Made by a program: the position numbers and the translations under genes. Below are positions 29,206-37,452 of a stretch of DNA of 64,000 nucleotides, one piece after another. The stretch comes from a virus: IMG/VR virus record IMGVR_UViG_3300044655_002353, positions 1 to 64,000 of that record; one strand, written 5' to 3'. The notes beneath the pieces are model-generated. The model saw only the letters and a list, made by a program, of their open reading frames with translations. It did not search any database and had not been told where the DNA came from. Position 1 is the first letter of the stretch; each line of letters opens with the position of its first letter.

Positions 29206-30989
29206 TATATGTCAGTATCCTGTAAAGTTCTTCTTCCAAGGCTAATAAGAGCATTACGAACCGAGGGTTTATGACTTGAATATTCTCCTCGTCTATCAGT
29301 CTCAACATACAACCAACGATTTTTGATTGCGCTAAACTTATAGAGACGAGCAGGGATGTTTGTAGAACTTTCATAGTTGAGGCGATAGTATTCACCATCA
29401 GTTGCAACCGTGATGTCTGGAAGTTTGTAACCTTCACCATAAGGTTCTCCGTTTGGTGGAAGTCCGTTCTCAACATACATATTCGTTTGCTGAGGAGCTA
29501 TCTTATCTTTCCATGGTTCAGGGATACGAGTGTCTAAATCAGTAATGTCTTCACCAACTTCAGGAACTGCTGCTTGGGACTCGACTTTAGTCGTTTCGCT
29601 TGCACGTAATGAAGTCGTTTCAATTTGAGTGATAGACTCGAAGAAAGAACCATCGCTTACGCGTTGAACAGCTTCTTCTGGCATTGGAAGAATGTCTCGT
29701 ACTTCAATAGAAGGAATAAGCTGAATTGCTTGGAAGCGATAAAGCATTGGTTTCCATTGAGCAGAATAACCATCAGCACTCCATCCAGTGTCAGTGACTT
29801 CAAGATACTTTTTAACAGGCATCAAGTTATGGTCATATGCAAGTTCAGGTGTCACTTCAATGACATCGCCTGTTACAACGGGTCTTCCTAACAGTTGGAC
29901 CATACGAGCGAATGAACACGTAAAGACATATTGGTCAAGGATTGAAAAGCCAAACTTGCCAAGGTCGCCAATGCTATCAAACGGTTGGTATTGACATTTG
30001 AGTGTGATGGAGTTCTGTGCATAGTCTCTATCACGATTTTCAAGGAACAAAGTGTCTTGAATGTTGTTGATGTTTGTTGATTGATAGTCTATCAGTTCAA
30101 GCTTTATGACTTCCCAATAGTCAGTGATTCCTCCATTGAACATCAACGGAACTATTCGCCAAAAAGGTGAAGGCACACTAGGTCTTATTGCAATAGTTTC
30201 AACATTTGCACTATTTGGTAGATTGACAATGTCTACGCGAAGCCAATTGAGTTCAAGTTTTATCGTAAAGGTATCACCTACACTGAACGGAATGCTGCCT
30301 GGTTGAATGGTAAAGCGAACATCTTGATTAGCATAATGAACTCCAACAGTTGCATTAGGCTGAGGACCACGAATTGAGCTAAAGACTGAAAATGAAGTAG
30401 GCGTTAATGCAGTAACCAAGATGGTACATTCAGACGGATTGAAGCCAGGTTGGATATTGACCAAAAGTCCGTTGCCAGAACCAATGAATGTGTTAGACGC
30501 TTTTAGCTCGCCTGTCGCTCTATCAACACGGACTTGTAATGCTCGGTTTTGAGCAAGTGGTCCTTGTTGGATTTTAAGAGTTGTGATGTGATGCGAAAGC
30601 TTAGCAGGTGGAGCACTTGATGCTTGACCCGTAATCGCTGATTTGACTGTTCCAAAGTTGTAGCCAAGATACGCTGGAGTCGATACAACTAGTGACCCAA
30701 CTTGAGCAGAATGCCACGAAGTTGAGCTAATGTCAAATGCATTAGACGCATCAGACCCTGCCCCAGCACCACTTGAAAGTGGGTAACCCTGACCAGTTAG
30801 GTCTATCAATCGGCCTTGTTCGTGAACTCCAAGTAGCTTGAAAATGTTGATTGGGGCACCTGCTATCTCAAGGCTTTCGGCAATCAGGTTCTCAGTAAAC
30901 TTTTCATCAAGCTTAGTACAATCATTCTGCATCGTCCAATCGCCGAAGCAAAAGTCTGCAGGTGGAACATAAGGAGTAATTTCGGCCAT
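29205..30989 (-). CDS. Probable neck or tail-completion virion protein
   Basis: 594 residues, co-transcribed with gp15. Residues about 50-115 (KLLGVHEQGRLIDLTGQGYP.. to YLGYNFG) are discoidin-like, and around residues 310-420 there is a beta-rich region with RPVVTGDVIEVTPEL and KKYLEVTD that faintly resembles T4 gp14. Position next to gp15 suits a gp14-type neck protein enlarged by added domains. A GATAAATA late box lies 39 nt upstream of the start. Family is uncertain; a virion role is likely. Confidence 0.5.
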   Translation of the reverse strand: MAEITPYVPPADFCFGDWTMQNDCTKLDEKFTENLIAESLEIAGAPINIFKLLGVHEQGRLIDLTGQGYPLSSGAGAGSDASNAFDISSTSWHSAQVGSLVVSTPAYLGYNFGTVKSAITGQASSAPPAKLSHHITTLKIQQGPLAQNRALQVRVDRATGELKASNTFIGSGNGLLVNIQPGFNPSECTILVTALTPTSFSVFSSIRGPQPNATVGVHYANQDVRFTIQPGSIPFSVGDTFTIKLELNWLRVDIVNLPNSANVETIAIRPSVPSPFWRIVPLMFNGGITDYWEVIKLELIDYQSTNINNIQDTLFLENRDRDYAQNSITLKCQYQPFDSIGDLGKFGFSILDQYVFTCSFARMVQLLGRPVVTGDVIEVTPELAYDHNLMPVKKYLEVTDTGWSADGYSAQWKPMLYRFQAIQLIPSIEVRDILPMPEEAVQRVSDGSFFESITQIETTSLRASETTKVESQAAVPEVGEDITDLDTRIPEPWKDKIAPQQTNMYVENGLPPNGEPYGEGYKLPDITVATDGEYYRLNYESSTNIPARLYKFSAIKNRWLYVETDRRGEYSSHKPSVRNALISLGRRTLQDTDI

Positions 30990-31027
30990 GTTATGTGGTT
31001 ATTCTACAATGTTTTAGATGATAGAGC

Positions 31028-31035
31028 TATTTATC
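31028..31035 (-). promoter_or_regulatory. Late-type box GATAAATA
   Basis: On the minus strand, 38 nt before the start of the 594-residue gene; drives it and gp15. Confidence 0.55.
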
Positions 31036-31228
31036 ACAACTTCTATAAATAAAATAGCATCGACTCGATACACATTACGGATTTTAGTGTAAAATGGATA
31101 GAGTAGGTGTAATCAAACTGAGGAGACGAGAGCGCGAGTTTAAAGTGCTCACGGAAGTCAAACTTTCTCGTAAGGCAACAATGCTAAACGGACTTTACAA
31201 CATTGTTGCTTTACTACATCATCTACTA

Positions 31229-31268
31229 TTTACATCAGGCGAAAACTTGTTATAATAGACACATATTC
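31229..31268 (+). promoter_or_regulatory. Sigma-70-like promoter with CATATTC box
   Basis: TTTACA (31229-31234), 16-base spacer, TATAAT (31251-31256), CATATTC (31262-31268). Confidence 0.8.
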
Positions 31269-31355
31269 TGTTGAAACATTTACAAAATTGCTTCAACGGA
31301 AATAATCAAGTTTTTTATTGTAAAACATTCTTACAAAGTTCCACAAAAATAAATG

Positions 31356-31396
31356 TTTACATCGACAAAAAACTAGATTATAATAAATCTAACAAA
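31356..31396 (+). promoter_or_regulatory. Sigma-70-like promoter, TCTAACAAA class
   Basis: TTTACA (31356-31361), 17-base spacer, TATAAT (31379-31384), TCTAACAAA (31388-31396). Confidence 0.75.
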
Positions 31397-31433
31397 TGTT
31401 GTAAAAACTGATTTTAAAGCGATTGAAAAAATT

Positions 31434-31463
31434 TATACAGTCTGCAAAAAATTAGTTTATAAT
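31434..31463 (+). promoter_or_regulatory. Third tandem promoter-like element
   Basis: TATACA (31434-31439), 18-base spacer, TATAAT (31458-31463), then ATATCTACTAAATG, which resembles a worn TCTAACAAA box. Confidence 0.55.
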
Positions 31464-31514
31464 ATATCTACTAAATGTTTTTATAACCACATAAGTTCGA
31501 GGAGTAAAGATGAG

Positions 31515-31889
31515 ATGAGACGAGTGGTAAGAAATTCGTTGTTAGTAACTGCTGCTTTATCTGCATTAGTATTAACTACTGATGTAATGGCATCAAAGCA
31601 TGATAAAAATCGTCATGATAAAAATCATCATGATAACAATCGTCATGATGAACATAATGAACAAATTTTCAAACAACCATTTGCAGGTAATACTCAAATC
31701 CAAACAAACAATGGCAATAACAATGGTGGCAATTTGCAAACCGGTGGAAATGGTGGTGGTAATAACGGTGTAGGTAATGGAAATGGTGGCCCAATTGTTC
31801 CGTCAGTTCCGGTGCCAGGTGCAGTATGGTTATTTGGTTCTGCATTAGTTGGGTTTGTAACAATTTCAAGGAATCGCAAGTCTAAGTAA
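31515..31889 (+). CDS. Secreted protein with PEP-CTERM-like sorting tail
   Basis: 124 residues. A signal peptide is followed by a His/Asp/Asn repeat (HDKNRHDKNHHDNNRHDEHN, about residues 29-48), an Asn/Gly-rich linker, and at residue 98 VPVPGAVWLFGSALVGF ending in RNRKSK. That end is a PEP-CTERM-type signal (short motif, TM helix, basic tail), which exosortase removes to attach proteins to the cell surface or extracellular matrix. The His-rich repeat may bind metals. GAGGAGTAAAG is the ribosome binding site. The host must supply the exosortase. Confidence 0.75.
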   Translation: MRRVVRNSLLVTAALSALVLTTDVMASKHDKNRHDKNHHDNNRHDEHNEQIFKQPFAGNTQIQTNNGNNNGGNLQTGGNGGGNNGVGNGNGGPIVPSVPVPGAVWLFGSALVGFVTISRNRKSK

Positions 31890-32223
31890 GGGATTCAAAA
31901 GGAAATGTAGGAAAAATAGTCGCAATGATTATTTTAGTGAGGCATATTTTTGATATGCACGATATGGATACAGTTGGATATGTATGTGAATACCTATTCC
32001 CAACAATGCACGATGAGTTGAACTGAGGAGAAAATAGTTTCTATGCGATGAGAATACTAAACTATTTTAGTAATTCTGAGGAGAATAATATAACACTATT
32101 TATGTTGTCTTATCTCTTGAAATCGGTTGAGAAATGAAATCAAATTTCATGGATGTGGAGTAATTGAGAGAAGGATAATATGAATAGTTTTTCTACTTAA
32201 AATTATCAAAGGAAAACTTCAAT
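31890..32223 (+). other. Gene-free leader region with repeated Shine-Dalgarno-like sites
   Basis: 334 bases with several GAGGAGA runs, each followed by a very short frame (33, 11 and 6 codons, the first at 31925). No typical promoter is seen. It may be a long untranslated leader for the gene at 32224 or a run of decaying or leader peptides. Confidence 0.4.
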
Positions 32224-32883
32224 ATGAAAACTTCAATCAAAATGTTAACTGCTGTAATCGCTACTTTGGCTGCTGGCGCTGTGTTTGCAGAAGGTTATGG
32301 TCACTATGGTCACGGTGTGACTTCAACTGACACTTCTTCATTCTCAGGTGTTTCTGTTTCTTCCGGTAGTGAAATCGCTGTTGTAGGTAACGGTGCAGCT
32401 TATTCAAACCAAATCGTAGGTGCAGGCGCTCAAAACACTGCAACTGCAGTTGCTGAAGCTGGTCACGGTTCTGTTGGAACTTTGGCTGCTACTTCAGGTT
32501 CAACCGGTGTATTGGCTGCTAGCCAATCAGATGCAATTGGACATGCTTATGTAGATGCTGGAACTAGTGCTGTTGCTGTTCAAGGTGGTTCTGCTGAAGC
32601 TAATGCTGCTAATCGTTATCATCACCCTTCTTTGAGTGCTGAAAGCGAAGCTGCTGTAGGTTCTGTAAGCGGTGCTGGTACAAACGAAAATGGTTTTGGT
32701 ATAGCTGGTCAAGAAACCTCTGCTGGCAACATTGCTTGGGGTACTCGTGACGGACGTGGTGACACTGTAAGTACTTCTGCTGCTACTTTAGGTGGTACTT
32801 CTAACGAAGCGTTTAGCTTAGGTCAAGCTGGTTCATTAGGTTTCGCTGTAGAAGAAGGTGAAGTATTCTCAATCGTTCGTTAA
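32224..32883 (+). CDS. Secreted Gly/Ala/Ser-rich protein
   Basis: 219 residues. Clear signal peptide (MLTAVIATLAAGAVFAEGYG). The mature protein is low-complexity, rich in Gly, Ala, Ser and Thr in alternating patterns (AVAVQGGSAEANAAN, GSVGTLAATSGSTGVLAASQ), as in beta-solenoid or fibre-forming surface proteins. No family recognised. A strong terminator follows. With the neighbouring secreted genes it forms an envelope-directed block. Confidence 0.65.
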   Translation: MKTSIKMLTAVIATLAAGAVFAEGYGHYGHGVTSTDTSSFSGVSVSSGSEIAVVGNGAAYSNQIVGAGAQNTATAVAEAGHGSVGTLAATSGSTGVLAASQSDAIGHAYVDAGTSAVAVQGGSAEANAANRYHHPSLSAESEAAVGSVSGAGTNENGFGIAGQETSAGNIAWGTRDGRGDTVSTSAATLGGTSNEAFSLGQAGSLGFAVEEGEVFSIVR

Positions 32884-32928
32884 TACGAACTTTTGATTAT
32901 ACTAACTGCTTAGCGGTGTAAATTGAAT

Positions 32929-32961
32929 AGTGGGTGAGTATGTTTTTTATACTCACCCACT
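32929..32961 (+). terminator. Rho-independent terminator
   Basis: Thirteen-bp perfect stem (32929-32941 with 32949-32961) around a T-rich loop, followed by GTTTATT. Confidence 0.85.
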
Positions 32962-32995
32962 GTTTATTCAAATAATCTTTTTTAAAGGAAATGAC

Positions 32996-33625
32996 ATGAA
33001 AAAAATAATCGCAATTATCGCTTTGTTGTGTATTTCTGCAACTAGCTTTGCGGATGTGAACTCAGGTTCTGAAGCAAGATCGAATCAAACTCAAAGTGCC
33101 GGTGTTGCAGTTGGTGGTGAAGGTCGTGGTGCAGGTTTAGGTAATGATAACAGCGTAAACAATGTTGCTGCTTCTGATATGTCAAAAGCTGTTGGCTTTG
33201 CTGCTGCTCCTGCTTTGACAACTACTTTGACTGAAACCTGTATGGGTTCAACTTCAGTTGGTGGTGGTTTTTCTGGTGGTTCTTTCAGCTTTGGTACAAC
33301 CTGGAGAGATTCAGCTTGCGTACGTCGTTTAGATGCTCGTGAGATTAAAACTTTCGGCGATGTTCAAGCTGCTAAAGAAATTATGTGTGACAGCGATTTA
33401 GTTCGTGAAGCATTTAAACGTGTTGGCCGTCCTTGTGCTGAAGACGGTGGTATCTATACTGTAGCGGCTCCTGCTCCTGCTCCAGCACCTGTTGCTGAAG
33501 TTGTAAAAGAAGTGCCTGCTCCTGCTACTGATGCAGTTGTTCGTGATGACCAAGATGAAGTTGCAAAACGTACTCAAGAAATCTTGAATCAACTTGAACA
33601 AGCTCAAGCTTCACGCACTTACTAA
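32996..33625 (+). CDS. Secreted hypothetical protein with Pro/Ala spacer
   Basis: 209 residues from the ATG at 32996 (AAAGGAAATGAC upstream). A signal peptide ends ATSFADV. A Gly-rich stretch (GVAVGGEGRGAGLGNDN) is followed by a Cys-containing domain (TCMGSTSVGGG..CVRRLDAREIKTFGDVQAAKEIMCD), an APAPAPAP spacer and a charged helix. Four Cys suggest disulfides in the periplasm. Function unknown. Confidence 0.6.
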   Translation: MKKIIAIIALLCISATSFADVNSGSEARSNQTQSAGVAVGGEGRGAGLGNDNSVNNVAASDMSKAVGFAAAPALTTTLTETCMGSTSVGGGFSGGSFSFGTTWRDSACVRRLDAREIKTFGDVQAAKEIMCDSDLVREAFKRVGRPCAEDGGIYTVAAPAPAPAPVAEVVKEVPAPATDAVVRDDQDEVAKRTQEILNQLEQAQASRTY

Positions 33626-33667
33626 GAATAAGACTTACCGGTAAGTTTTAAATCTTAGACACAATAC

Positions 33668-33713
33668 AAACTGCTGGTGTTGGATTTCGGTCTGATAACC
33701 GGCAGTTTTTGTT
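33668..33713 (+). terminator. Rho-independent terminator
   Basis: AAACTGCTGGT pairs, with one G-T pair, with AACCGGCAGTTT, followed by TTTTG. Confidence 0.7.
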
Positions 33714-33729
33714 TATACCTACAGAGGTT

Positions 33730-34314
33730 ATGAATCAAATGTTTAAACATTCATCGTTGTTGTTAGTAATAGGTATTAGCATATTCTTAAGTACAGGTTG
33801 TATGACTATACAAGAATACGATGCTGAAAAATTAGAATATGATCAAATCAATAAAGTCAAAAACGCTCAGAAGAAAAAAGAAGACCCGTTTGTATCTGAA
33901 AAAACTGCAGACTATGTAAAGGTAAAAGAAGAAGATGATGTAGTTATTGAAGCTGTTCGTTCAGCACCAATTGAACATCGTGGTGTTAAACTCGATGTAT
34001 GGGTTATCAATGGAAATAATAAATCTTCTACTCCAAAATGTGTTACTATAGATTGGAGATTACAAGATTTTACATTTGAAACTTCTCTTCCATATGAGTT
34101 CTTAATTGACAAAAATGCATTTATCAAAATCGGTAAAATGACTCAAACTATTTGGGCTTTTGACGATGTTGCAATTGCAATACCCCCATCGGGTTATATC
34201 AATGAAATGAGAGTTCGTGATGCAGATTATGAAAAAACTACTAATCGTTTAACCTGTGATACTCTTGAAGAAGATATCCAAACTCCAGAAGAAAAAGATA
34301 CATTAGAACTATGA
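33730..34314 (+). CDS. Lipoprotein of unknown function
   Basis: About 194 residues; ATG codons at 33730 and 33739 are both possible, AGAGG lies just upstream. Lipobox LSTGC, then a charged coil (DAEKLEYDQINKVKNAQKKKED) and a beta-rich domain with two Cys. Overlaps the next gene by 4 nt, so it is coupled to the L,D-transpeptidase-like protein and may act with it in the envelope. Confidence 0.6.
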   Translation: MNQMFKHSSLLLVIGISIFLSTGCMTIQEYDAEKLEYDQINKVKNAQKKKEDPFVSEKTADYVKVKEEDDVVIEAVRSAPIEHRGVKLDVWVINGNNKSSTPKCVTIDWRLQDFTFETSLPYEFLIDKNAFIKIGKMTQTIWAFDDVAIAIPPSGYINEMRVRDADYEKTTNRLTCDTLEEDIQTPEEKDTLEL

Positions 34315-34805
34315 AATCAGTATTTGCCTTTTTGATAACGATTAGCTTTTCGCAGTTAGTAACAGCCTCTACTGACAAAGATCCTGTTATTATCGCGGAT
34401 AAAAAACAAGCAACGATATCAGTATTTTATCCTGAAACTGGTCAAAAAATTACTCAACCAGCTTTATTTGGTAAAGTGAAATCTGATAAGCTAGATATGA
34501 ATGTATATGATTATCCGTCTAAAACGAACTATGTCACTCCATCAGGTTCGTTCAAAACATCTAAAACTTTTTCATGGCGATTAGGTGAAGATATGCTAGT
34601 TTTTATCAAAGGTCAGAATGCAGTTGCAGCTATTCATCCACTTTGGAAGGGGAATCCTGACCAAAAAAGAATTGAAAGATTGAAAAGTCCGCAAATAGAT
34701 GATAACCGTATTACCGGTGGATGTATCAATGTTGATTCTGATTTCTTCTATCAAAAATTGAATACTTTGCCTGAAGGAACACTGCTAATCGTATTACCTG
34801 AATAA
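34311..34805 (+). CDS. L,D-transpeptidase (YkuD)-like periplasmic protein
   Basis: 164 residues with signal peptide (FAFLITISFSQLVTAS). YkuD enzymes cross-link peptidoglycan or attach Braun lipoprotein through a Cys nucleophile. Here His109 (AIHPLW) and Cys138 in RITGGCINVDS correspond to the family His and the [ST]HGC[IV] motif, with the motif's second His replaced by Gly. A GSFKTSKTFSWRLG segment precedes, as in YkuD. Alternatively it could be an inactive or D,D-specific relative. A coupled lipoprotein lies upstream and an Lpp-like substrate candidate is encoded at 13074. Confidence 0.7.
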   Translation: MKSVFAFLITISFSQLVTASTDKDPVIIADKKQATISVFYPETGQKITQPALFGKVKSDKLDMNVYDYPSKTNYVTPSGSFKTSKTFSWRLGEDMLVFIKGQNAVAAIHPLWKGNPDQKRIERLKSPQIDDNRITGGCINVDSDFFYQKLNTLPEGTLLIVLPE

Positions 34806-34842
34806 ACTTATAACCACATTTCTCACAAAGGAGAACTTAATT

Positions 34843-35139
34843 ATGAAATACTTACTAACCCTTTTACTTATCAGTGCTAACGTTTGTTTTGCACAACCTG
34901 TAGTTGTTACCCCTAAAACGGCTGCAGCCGCAACTGTAGTAAATGAATCAACCATGACAAACAATCCTGACCGTCGTCGTGTTGCCGGAAGTGCTATGAT
35001 TCTAAAAACTGATGGTGTTATCGACGATGCAACTATTCCAAAAATTGAAACACCTGAATCTGATGTACCGTCTAATGTTATCAATCCTCCATTACCTGAA
35101 TTAGAATTCCCAAAATTAGAGCTTTCAATTATCGACTAA
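34843..35139 (+). CDS. Small secreted protein
   Basis: 98 residues; AAAGGAG precedes the ATG. Signal peptide LLTLLLISANVCFAQP. The mature part is Ala/Val-rich then Pro-rich (PLPELEFPKLELSIID). No Cys after cleavage, so soluble periplasmic or secreted. Not recognised. The next gene begins 1 nt after its stop. Confidence 0.55.
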   Translation: MKYLLTLLLISANVCFAQPVVVTPKTAAAATVVNESTMTNNPDRRRVAGSAMILKTDGVIDDATIPKIETPESDVPSNVINPPLPELEFPKLELSIID

Positions 35140-35140
35140 A

Positions 35141-35839
35141 ATGAGTTCGTTATCGATGGATAAGTTTAGAGAATTGTTTTTAGGTCAATTTGAGCCTGAC
35201 TATTCTCAATCATACTTTGGAGACAGTGAACCGAATGTCAGTAAGATGACATTTTCCTCAGGGATGAGGATTTCTGTCAAAACAATGTATGATAATTATG
35301 TGGGTACCGCTTTTAATAATTGGCAATATAATGTTCCATCAAGAGTTCAACAAAAACAACTTATAACATTTGAAAAAGTTCGTGGTAATATTGATTCCTG
35401 TATTCCAGATAGTCAGAAGAACGAGTTTTATCGATTACTTTCTTCCGTGGATGGCGATGTGATTGTTGAAGGAAATCTAACTTCTTTTGAAGGCATTCCA
35501 AAGAAAATCAATGGAAGATTAGATTTATCAAGATGTCAATCATTACATTCTTTATCTGGCATTGATAAGTACTTTGGTAAAGATGGCTTTATTGCTGAAC
35601 GATTACCTTTACCAAGTACTCTTGGATATGCAATTCTTGGAGTACTAAAAATACCAAAACTAATAGGAATTAGTTTCAATGATGAATTTGGTGTATCTGA
35701 AGTTGGCACTCCTAATGAACGAGTAAATGCTTTACGAACTCTGTCAGATATTGTCAATAGTCATATGAAATCAAAAGATGTAATTACGTGTCAACGTGAA
35801 CTTATTGAAAACGATTTTGACGAGTATGCTACTTTTTAG
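35141..35839 (+). CDS. Array-family internal-protein candidate, isolated member 2
   Basis: 232 residues. The N-terminus (MSSLSMDKFRELFLGQFE, with an alternative ATG at 35156) is helical but lacks a clean [LI]-x-E site. LRR-like unit LTSFEGIPKKINGRLDLS, then a helix and AILGVLKIPKLIGI. C-terminus VITCQRELIENDFDEYATF. It is convergent with, and overlaps by 4 nt, the gp13-like gene. It follows a secreted-protein gene, so it is not translationally part of the main arrays. Confidence 0.7.
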   Translation: MSSLSMDKFRELFLGQFEPDYSQSYFGDSEPNVSKMTFSSGMRISVKTMYDNYVGTAFNNWQYNVPSRVQQKQLITFEKVRGNIDSCIPDSQKNEFYRLLSSVDGDVIVEGNLTSFEGIPKKINGRLDLSRCQSLHSLSGIDKYFGKDGFIAERLPLPSTLGYAILGVLKIPKLIGISFNDEFGVSEVGTPNERVNALRTLSDIVNSHMKSKDVITCQRELIENDFDEYATF

Positions 35840-37350
35840 CCTAATAAGAAAGCAACATTTCCGCCACCTACGTTGTTGCCAACTTCAAAATCGTTCATCT
35901 GTCTCATAAGTTCTGTATACATGGTTTCTGACTTCTGGAGTAACATGTCACCATTTAATGTCAATCCACCACCTGCTCCAGGTAACGTACCAAACTTAGA
36001 ACGGTTCATCCCTAACATCTCCCAGCATTTCGCTAATGCCCAGTCGCGTATCCAATTCTTAGCCCATCTATCTGTCAATAACTCTTGCTCAGAACGTTCC
36101 ATAAAGCATTCTAATACTACTTTCTCATCTTTATAGATTTTGCGAAGTATATTAAATTCTCGCTTAGCTTCATTCCATTCAAATGGCCAATCTGCTGCAA
36201 AGATTTTACCATACTCTTCTGCAAGTTGTTGAGCTAAGTGAATTGAAAGAATATCAATCTGACTTCCATAGAAAAACTGATTGTAAAAGATTTGCGAATA
36301 GATACCATTATCTCCACCCAATACATTCAAACCGATAGTGCTAACACGATGAGCTTTATAGATGTCAACTATTCTATCAGTTCCAACTGTCGGGTCATTC
36401 ATGTAATAAGCATTTTGTCCAGCTGTAACAGTAAAGAAAATATGTCTTCTTTCATATGCATTATCAGCACGTCTTCTAAACTCAGATAGTGAAATGTCGA
36501 TAGCAGTCTCAAAATTTTCTTCCTTCAATTCGACACATACTGAAGGCCAACCAAGTTGTGCTTTCAATACATTGACCAATCGAACTCGTTCGTCTAACGA
36601 ACCTGTCGTGCCGATTGGAACCTTATCATATGAAGGGGTTCCCACTTGGTCAACGTTAGCTTGTATCCATTGAACCGCATTCCATACATATAAGATATGT
36701 GTGTTTAAGTTATAGAAGAACTCACCAGCAATTGGAGAGGTTGGAAAAGCATGACCTGTTTTGACTGTACCTGCACTTGCAGGTATCCATGCAGCACCGT
36801 TCCACATTGATACAGAATTTGACACAGGGTTATAGAAGACCTGTCCAACTGTTGGATTGAGTGGAGGTGTTGTTGATTGAGGAATTGAACCAGTATATCC
36901 ATCAACATTATGTTCAGCTCGTGACCCATCTAGTGCATATGATTTTGAACCAAATGGATAGTACTGAATGACATTAGTACATATATGAATAGATGCGTAA
37001 TAGACTTCGTTAGGGTCAGCATTAGTAATAGTAACCGATTGAGTAGTAAGAGGGTCTTGAAATATCCAATAATTTGCAGATACTACTTGAGCGCCACCTA
37101 TTGTATCAGCTGCAACTAATAAGTCAGTTGAACTCGTGTAACGAACACCATCGACAGGTTGTTGAGCAACTTCTAATGGAGAGGTCGAAAGAAGAACGAC
37201 TTGACCTTTATAAGCAATGGTTGATGTTGGAATTGTCCAAGACAATTGAACTGTCGTTGGAGTAGGGCGAGTTAAGGTAAGAGTGACTGCTCGCCCTTCA
37301 GCCCAAAGTTCAGCAGTTGAAAATTCGTTATTGTCATTGATTGTTGTCAT
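35836..37350 (-). CDS. Neck protein (T4 gp13-like) with N-terminal display-type domains
   Basis: 504 residues against 309 in T4 gp13. The C-terminal half matches gp13: LDERVRLVNVLKAQLGWP and an amphipathic region with FFTVTAGQNAYYMND, ending in TDRWAKNWIRDWALAKCWEM and a LPGAGGGLTLNGDMLLQ segment (T4: MLPGGVTIDGQRLIEE). The first 120 residues look like a fibronectin type III domain, and residues about 155-235 hold two copies of a P-T-x-GQ-x-FYN...W(N)G..W unit common in phage fibres. gp13 joins head to tail; the additions should decorate the neck. Confidence 0.85.
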   Translation of the reverse strand: MTTINDNNEFSTAELWAEGRAVTLTLTRPTPTTVQLSWTIPTSTIAYKGQVVLLSTSPLEVAQQPVDGVRYTSSTDLLVAADTIGGAQVVSANYWIFQDPLTTQSVTITNADPNEVYYASIHICTNVIQYYPFGSKSYALDGSRAEHNVDGYTGSIPQSTTPPLNPTVGQVFYNPVSNSVSMWNGAAWIPASAGTVKTGHAFPTSPIAGEFFYNLNTHILYVWNAVQWIQANVDQVGTPSYDKVPIGTTGSLDERVRLVNVLKAQLGWPSVCVELKEENFETAIDISLSEFRRRADNAYERRHIFFTVTAGQNAYYMNDPTVGTDRIVDIYKAHRVSTIGLNVLGGDNGIYSQIFYNQFFYGSQIDILSIHLAQQLAEEYGKIFAADWPFEWNEAKREFNILRKIYKDEKVVLECFMERSEQELLTDRWAKNWIRDWALAKCWEMLGMNRSKFGTLPGAGGGLTLNGDMLLQKSETMYTELMRQMNDFEVGNNVGGGNVAFLLG

Positions 37351-37396
37351 ATGAGTAATATGTCCACGATAAAGTTATTGGATGATACGTATAAAC

Positions 37397-37404
37397 TATT
37401 TATC
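37397..37404 (-). promoter_or_regulatory. Late-type box GATAAATA
   Basis: On the minus strand, 46 nt before the gp13-like start. It overlaps the divergent plus-strand promoter elements. Confidence 0.55.
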
Positions 37405-37427
37405 AATAAATAACTTATCACTATAAT
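37399..37427 (+). promoter_or_regulatory. Plus-strand promoter of array A (sigma-70-like, with late box inside)
   Basis: TTTATC (37399-37404), 17-base spacer, TATAAT (37422-37427), 25 nt before the ATG at 37453. The spacer contains AATAAATA (37405-37412), a late-type box, so either sigma could read it. Confidence 0.5.
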
Positions 37428-37452
37428 CTAACTTATATCGGTTTGTACTCTC

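Larger units (their letters stand above)
30990..31514 (+). other. Gene-poor region with three tandem promoters and hairpins
   Basis: No convincing gene in 525 bases (one 53-codon frame at 31094-31255 lacks a ribosome binding site and overlaps a promoter). It contains the minus-strand late box, an imperfect 12-bp hairpin AAGGCAACAATG/CATTGTTGCTTT at 31172-31214, and three plus-strand sigma-70-like promoters, all ahead of the PEP-CTERM gene. Confidence 0.6.

Noticed and set aside
31094-31255. A 53-codon plus-strand frame rich in Arg
   Set aside because: No Shine-Dalgarno, overlaps a strong promoter and a hairpin; more likely leader RNA.
34843-35139. Holin or spanin in the secreted-protein block
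   Set aside because: The small secreted protein has a cleavable signal and no TM helix or spanin lipobox/coiled pair; no lysis gene is supportable here.
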